DNA of 7,880 bases. Source: JBJXGC01 sp046154545 (GTDB lineage: Bacteria > Chloroflexota > Dehalococcoidia > Tepidiformales > Tepidiformaceae). Positions 5,084 through 7,880 of this stretch are shown piece by piece. The translations under genes were made by a program, and so were the position numbers. Below the pieces are notes generated by a model. That model saw only the letters and a list, made by a program, of their open reading frames with translations, made no database searches and had not been told where the DNA came from. Each line of letters begins with the position of its first letter. The first letter of the stretch is position 1. Location: contig JBJXGC010000065.1 of the NCBI GenBank assembly GCA_046154545.1, positions 1 through 7,880 of the forward strand. Direction: 5' to 3'.

Positions 5084-5837
5084 CGGGCCACTGCCTTCGC
5101 CAGAGATAGCAGAGCGCCCCACAGGCCACCGCCACGTTCAGCGATTCGACCCGCGGGTCCATCGGCAGCGCCACCCGGAAGTCGCTCTCCCGGAGGAGGA
5201 GCTGGCCGACGCCCTCGCCTTCGCTGCCGAGGATGAGGGCCGTCCGCTTCGGCCAGTCGAACGAGGTCGCCGGGACCGAGCCTTCGCCGGCATCGGCGGC
5301 AACGACCCAGTAGCCGGCCTCCTTCAGGGTGGCGAGGGCCATGTTCAGGTTCTGGGGCGCGGCCACCGGCGCGATGAAACTGAGCCCCGCGCTCGCCCGG
5401 TGCACGCCAGGGGTGAGCAGGGCGCCGCGCCGGAGCGGCAGCACGACGGCATCGGCGCCCACGGCGACGACCGTCCGGAGGACGGCGCCAACGTTCTGGG
5501 GGTCAGTGACGCTATCGAGGAAGAGGACCAGGGATGGCCCGGTGCCCTTGCCCGTGGCCTCCTTCAGGTCGGTGGGTTCCAGCGCCCGCAGGCGGACGAG
5601 GACGCCCTGGTGGACGCCGCCGCCGGTCAGCTCATCGAGGCGATGGAGGTCGGCGGGCTGGGCGGCGAGCCCTTGCTCTTCGGCGGCCCGGACAAGGTCG
5701 AGCACGCGGGGGTTCCGTGTATCGGAGAGGTAGAGGAGCGACTTCGCGGCCCCGGCTTCGATGGCCATCGCGCAGGGGTTCACGCCGAAAGCGAGGTCAT
5801 CGGGGGTGGCGTTGGGCTTGGGGCGCGGGCGCGGCAT
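5073..5837 (-). CDS. rlmB: TrmH/SpoU-family RNA 2'-O-ribose methyltransferase, probably RlmB (23S rRNA G2251)
   Basis: 254 residues from ATG 5837, close to the usual RlmB length. A short basic N-terminus leads to a small substrate-binding domain (about 15-85) that ends in HQGV (76-79), typical of RlmB/TrmH proteins. The SPOUT catalytic domain follows with all three signatures: motif 1 DSVTDPQNVGAVLRT (108-122) with the conserved Asn115 and catalytic-type Arg121; motif 2 LGSEGEGV (203-210) with Glu206; motif 3 PMDPRVESLNVAVACG (225-240) with Ser232 and Asn234. The trefoil knot of this family binds S-adenosylmethionine and methylates a ribose 2'-OH, acting as a dimer in the cytoplasm. RlmB modifies the ribosomal P-loop G2251; a TrmH-like tRNA target cannot be excluded from sequence alone. 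It is the first gene of a two-gene unit with GNAT, divergent from the MFS gene. A -10-like box 6 nt before the ATG suggests a leaderless mRNA. Confidence 0.9.
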   Translation of the reverse strand: MPRPRPKPNATPDDLAFGVNPCAMAIEAGAAKSLLYLSDTRNPRVLDLVRAAEEQGLAAQPADLHRLDELTGGGVHQGVLVRLRALEPTDLKEATGKGTGPSLVLFLDSVTDPQNVGAVLRTVVAVGADAVVLPLRRGALLTPGVHRASAGLSFIAPVAAPQNLNMALATLKEAGYWVVAADAGEGSVPATSFDWPKRTALILGSEGEGVGQLLLRESDFRVALPMDPRVESLNVAVACGALCYLWRRQWPGEA

Positions 5838-5843
5838 GCGCTG

Positions 5844-5849
5844 ATTCTA
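5844..5849 (-). promoter_or_regulatory. -10-like hexamer TAGAAT of rlmB, leaderless geometry
   Basis: The minus strand reads TAGAAT (5 of 6 to consensus), then CAGCGC, then the ATG at 5837. The 6-nt gap is identical to that before the LuxR-like GTG. There is no SD and no clear -35 box. Confidence 0.5.
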
Positions 5850-5894
5850 CCGGCCTGCTGGCGTTGGCCCATCTTCCTGCCAGGGCGCGCGCCG

Positions 5895-5905
5895 GTTGCG
5901 GCAAC
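5895..5905. promoter_or_regulatory. Candidate operator GTTGCGGCAAC in the divergent rlmB/MFS region
   Basis: This is a perfect inverted repeat GTTGC-G-GCAAC, 7 nt upstream of the -10-like box of the MFS gene. It is where a repressor or activator of a transporter promoter would often bind. A second self-complementary GC run, GGCGCGCGCC, lies at 5884-5893. Short palindromes occur by chance in GC-rich DNA, so this is tentative. Confidence 0.25.
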
Positions 5906-5912
5906 GATGGTT

Positions 5913-5918
5913 TATGCT
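5913..5918 (+). promoter_or_regulatory. -10-like hexamer TATGCT of the MFS transporter gene
   Basis: TATGCT (4 of 6 to TATAAT, keeping TA and the final T) ends 11 nt before the ATG at 5930. Transcription would start about 5 nt before the ATG, giving a nearly leaderless mRNA, in line with the missing SD. No -35 box is found at 16-18 nt. Confidence 0.35.
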
Positions 5919-5929
5919 GGGCTAACCGT

Positions 5930-7225
5930 ATGACTCTCCTCCGCCTTCTCCAGCGCCATCGCGACTTTCGCCTGCTCCTCTTCGGGACGGTGCTCACGAA
6001 CCTTGTGATGCCCGCGCAGTTCATGTCGCTCGCGTTCTGGTCGATCGACACCTACCCGGACAACGGGGTGCTGGTGACGGGGCTCATGGTCGCGTTCCGC
6101 GGCGTCGGCATGCTCGCCTGCAGCCTCCTGGGTGGCGCCATCGCCGACCGCTTCGAACGGCGCCGCGTCCTGCTCTGCTGCGAACTGCTGGCCGTGACCG
6201 TGACGGCCCTCATGGCGGGCTCGATGATCTGGATGCCATTCGGCGGCGTGACCGTCCTTGCGATCCTGGCGCTGGTGTTCCTGTCGGCCGCGATCATGGC
6301 GATCGACGGGCCTTCGCGGTCGGCGAGCATCCCGGCGGTGGTCCCGCCCGCGGAGATGGGCAGCGCGATCGGCCTGAGCAACGTCGCACAGCAGCTCACG
6401 TTCCCGGTGGTCCTCCCGGTGATCGGGATCCTCAACCAGACGCTTGGGCCGGGACAGGTGGTCGCTGTGTCGCTCGGTGCGTGGGTATTGATCATCCCAA
6501 TCATCGCCTCGCTCCGCTACAGCAGCCGGGCGCTGGTGCCCCGGGCGGCCGGGGCGGGGTTCATCGGCGAAATCAAGGCTGGCCTCGGCTACGCCCGTCG
6601 CGACGCGACCATCCTCGCCGTTATCGCGATGGTCGTGATCATGCAGGTGGTGGGCATGCCCGGCGTGGGCATGCTCGGGCCTGTCTGGATGACCGAGGTG
6701 CTCGGCCTCTCGCGTGCTCAGTTCGGCTTCGTCGCCATGCTCTGGGGCGTCGGGGCGGTCGCGTCGTCGGTCACGTTCGTCCTGCTCGCCGGGGTGCCCC
6801 GGCGTGGCGCGACGCTTGCGGCGATGGTCCTGCTCTTCGGCGCCTGTGGCATCGTCTTCGGCCACTCGCGCGTGGTCTGGGTGACGGCGGTGGCGAACTT
6901 CGGCATCGGCTTCGCCATGGCCGGCGCCCTGGTGACGGCGATGACGATCATCCAGTACACGGTTGTCGAGGAGATGCGCGGCCGGGTGATGGGCCTCTTC
7001 CCGCTCGTGATGGGCTTTTCGATGCTCGCCGTCGGCCCGGTGAGCTACGCCGGCCAGGAGTTCAGCCTGGAGAGAGTGGTGCCCACGCTGGAATGGGCGG
7101 CGCTCGGCCTCGGCGTCGTGGTGACGCTGTTCGCGCCTGGCCTGCGGCGCGTCCGGCCAGCGGCCCGGGCGGCTCCTCCCCTGCCCGCGGCTACCATCCC
7201 CGAACCAGTCCACGGCGGCGGCTGA
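5930..7225 (+). CDS. MFS transporter, EntS/MFS_3-like putative exporter
   Basis: 431 residues from ATG 5930 to TGA 7223-7225. The frame is open further upstream into rlmB, but that part is antisense to rlmB and not protein-like. Twelve hydrophobic segments are visible, six before and six after a central polar loop (about residues 195-220). The loop 2-3 signature GGAIADRFERRR (68-79) is the MFS motif A. DGPSRSASIPAVVPPAEMG (126-144) with the following SAIGLSNV is characteristic of the MFS_3/EntS-type exporter group. The protein would sit in the inner membrane and exchange protons for a small molecule; the substrate is unknown. It is divergent from rlmB with a 92-nt gap and is followed by the PPOX-family gene after 84 nt on the same strand. 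A long antisense frame through the gene reflects GC-rich codon bias only. Confidence 0.9.
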   Translation: MTLLRLLQRHRDFRLLLFGTVLTNLVMPAQFMSLAFWSIDTYPDNGVLVTGLMVAFRGVGMLACSLLGGAIADRFERRRVLLCCELLAVTVTALMAGSMIWMPFGGVTVLAILALVFLSAAIMAIDGPSRSASIPAVVPPAEMGSAIGLSNVAQQLTFPVVLPVIGILNQTLGPGQVVAVSLGAWVLIIPIIASLRYSSRALVPRAAGAGFIGEIKAGLGYARRDATILAVIAMVVIMQVVGMPGVGMLGPVWMTEVLGLSRAQFGFVAMLWGVGAVASSVTFVLLAGVPRRGATLAAMVLLFGACGIVFGHSRVVWVTAVANFGIGFAMAGALVTAMTIIQYTVVEEMRGRVMGLFPLVMGFSMLAVGPVSYAGQEFSLERVVPTLEWAALGLGVVVTLFAPGLRRVRPAARAAPPLPAATIPEPVHGGG

Positions 7226-7240
7226 CGCGACTCCCGGAGC

Positions 7241-7263
7241 GGGACGACATGGGATGTCGTGCC
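7241..7263 (+). terminator. Hairpin downstream of the MFS gene
   Basis: ACGACAT-GGG-ATGTCGT (7244-7260) is a perfect 7-bp stem with a 3-nt loop. GG/CC at 7241-7242 and 7262-7263 extends it past one mismatch. It starts 15 nt after the MFS stop. No T-run follows, so it may be a weak terminator or an mRNA 3'-end stabiliser. Confidence 0.4.
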
Positions 7264-7298
7264 AGCGCCGCAACATCCTGGGCGAACACCATACCGTT

Positions 7299-7305
7299 GA
7301 GGTGA
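7299..7305 (+). promoter_or_regulatory. Ribosome binding site of the PPOX-family gene
   Basis: GAGGTGA lies 4 nt before the ATG at 7310 (7 nt counted from GAGG). It fixes the start and contrasts with rlmB, MFS and the LuxR-like gene, which show no SD. Confidence 0.65.
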
Positions 7306-7309
7306 GCCC

Positions 7310-7852
7310 ATGGTCAGTTGGAAGCAGTTCGCCGACTCAGCTCCCGCGCTCGCGGCGGTTTGCTTGGAGCGCTTTCGATCAACAGACCTCGTGATGCTCG
7401 GGACGCTCCGCAAAGACGGCCGGCCGCGGGTCACGCCGATCGAGTTCTTCTTCTTTGAGGACGACCTGTTCATCGGTGGGATGTGGCAGTCGAAGAAGCT
7501 GCTCGACCTGCAGCGTGACCCTCGCTGCGTCCTCCACAGCACAACCAGCGATAAGGACGGGCTCCAGGGCGACATGAAGCTTTACGGCGACGCCACGGAA
7601 GTGAGGGACGAAGCCTACCGGGAACGGTATGGCCAGGCGCTCGTGGCGGCTACCGGCTGGCGGCCCGAGGGTCCCTTTCACCTGTTCACGATCGACATCA
7701 CCGAGGCGGCCTTCACCGTCTTTGGCGCCGGGGTGAGCCTGTTCCGCTCGCGGCTCGAAGGCGCCGCCGGAGTGAGGTTCCGGCTCATGGGCGAGGAGTC
7801 AGCGGACACCTCGGCCGGCTACGTCGTCGCGACCTGGAAGGCCCCCGGATGA
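7310..7852 (+). CDS. Pyridoxamine 5'-phosphate oxidase-family (split-barrel flavin-binding) protein
   Basis: 180 residues from ATG 7310 to TGA 7850-7852. The N-terminal helix (SWKQFADSAPALAAVCLERF, 3-22) is followed by the split-barrel core: LVMLGTLRKDGRPRVTPIEF (27-46), then DDLFIGGMWQSKKLLDLQRD (51-70), then PRCVLHSTT (71-79). The pattern T-L-x-K-D-G-x-P-R, a strand, then S-K-K-x-x-D-L-x-R-D-P-R is typical of the Putative_PNPOx/FMN-binding class. GDMKLYGDATEV (87-98) and FHLFTIDITEAAFTVFG (123-139) also fit. Family members bind FMN, F420 or heme and reduce or degrade small molecules; few are true PNP oxidases in vitamin B6 synthesis. The cofactor and substrate are not decidable here. It is 84 nt downstream of the MFS gene, separated by a hairpin, with its own SD. 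Confidence 0.85.
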   Translation: MVSWKQFADSAPALAAVCLERFRSTDLVMLGTLRKDGRPRVTPIEFFFFEDDLFIGGMWQSKKLLDLQRDPRCVLHSTTSDKDGLQGDMKLYGDATEVRDEAYRERYGQALVAATGWRPEGPFHLFTIDITEAAFTVFGAGVSLFRSRLEGAAGVRFRLMGEESADTSAGYVVATWKAPG

Positions 7853-7880
7853 CCTCCCGGACAGCGTCCGGTCAGAGGTC
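7851..7880 (+). terminator. Stem-loop overlapping the PPOX-family stop codon
   Basis: GACCTC-CCGGAC at 7851-7862 pairs with GTCCGG (7866-7871) and, across a TCA bulge, GAGGTC (7875-7880), closing a 3-nt AGC loop. This gives 12 GC-rich base pairs. The stem starts inside the TGA and ends at the last base of the window, so a T-tract, if any, is out of view. Confidence 0.55.

Noticed and set aside
5534..5929. N-terminal extension of the MFS frame by 132 codons
   Set aside because: It is antisense to rlmB, Arg/Gly-rich, and lies upstream of the -10-like box and natural ATG at 5930.
4998..5933. 311-codon plus-strand frame opposite rlmB
   Set aside because: Antisense to a gene with all three SPOUT motifs; low-complexity Gly/Arg/Glu sequence.
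5912..7276. 454-codon open frame on the minus strand opposite the MFS gene
   Set aside because: Its protein is a low-complexity Arg/His/Asp/Glu-rich string, the usual antisense shadow of a GC-rich membrane-protein gene; the plus strand has a clear MFS protein.

Overview
The window is GC-rich bacterial DNA. Its mix of genes, weak Shine-Dalgarno use, likely leaderless starts and GCCAAG-type dispersed palindromes would fit a high-GC Chloroflexota-like bacterium. That is an inference: no rRNA or other phylogenetic marker is present, and a high-GC actinobacterium-like lineage cannot be excluded.

Layout. From the left edge to 5837 every supported gene lies on the minus strand, so transcription there runs right to left. 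RlmB-type 23S rRNA 2'-O-methyltransferase (5837-5073) overlaps a GNAT acetyltransferase (5083-4589). A gene-free stretch follows (4588-4257), occupied mainly by one copy of a palindromic repeat. Next comes a run of three unrecognised genes: a secreted two-cysteine protein (4256-3693), a four-helix membrane protein with a duplicated His/Glu pattern (3604-3056), and a 51-residue one-helix membrane protein (2971-2816). The run carries a strong 14-bp inverted repeat between its first two genes and a half copy of the palindromic repeat between the last two. A full repeat copy (2693-2809) separates it from a large LuxR/MalT-like ATPase regulator (2647 leftward). The regulator's frame breaks near position 250, although the same protein clearly continues in another frame to the window edge.

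On the plus strand, divergent from rlmB, is a 12-helix MFS exporter-like transporter (5930-7225), followed by a pyridoxamine 5'-phosphate oxidase-family flavoprotein (7310-7852). A hairpin overlapping the stop codon of the last gene ends the window.

How the genes work together. RlmB and GNAT are almost certainly co-transcribed and translationally linked. The secreted, four-helix and one-helix genes look like a small envelope module of unknown role, possibly metal or heme related judging by conserved-looking His and Cys positions. The regulator and the plus-strand genes appear to be independent units. The most interesting points are the duplicated HxxEH/LHxxxN membrane protein with its small partner, the three copies of a palindrome built from 9-nt units, the frameshifted regulator, and two start codons lying exactly 6 nt after a -10-like hexamer.
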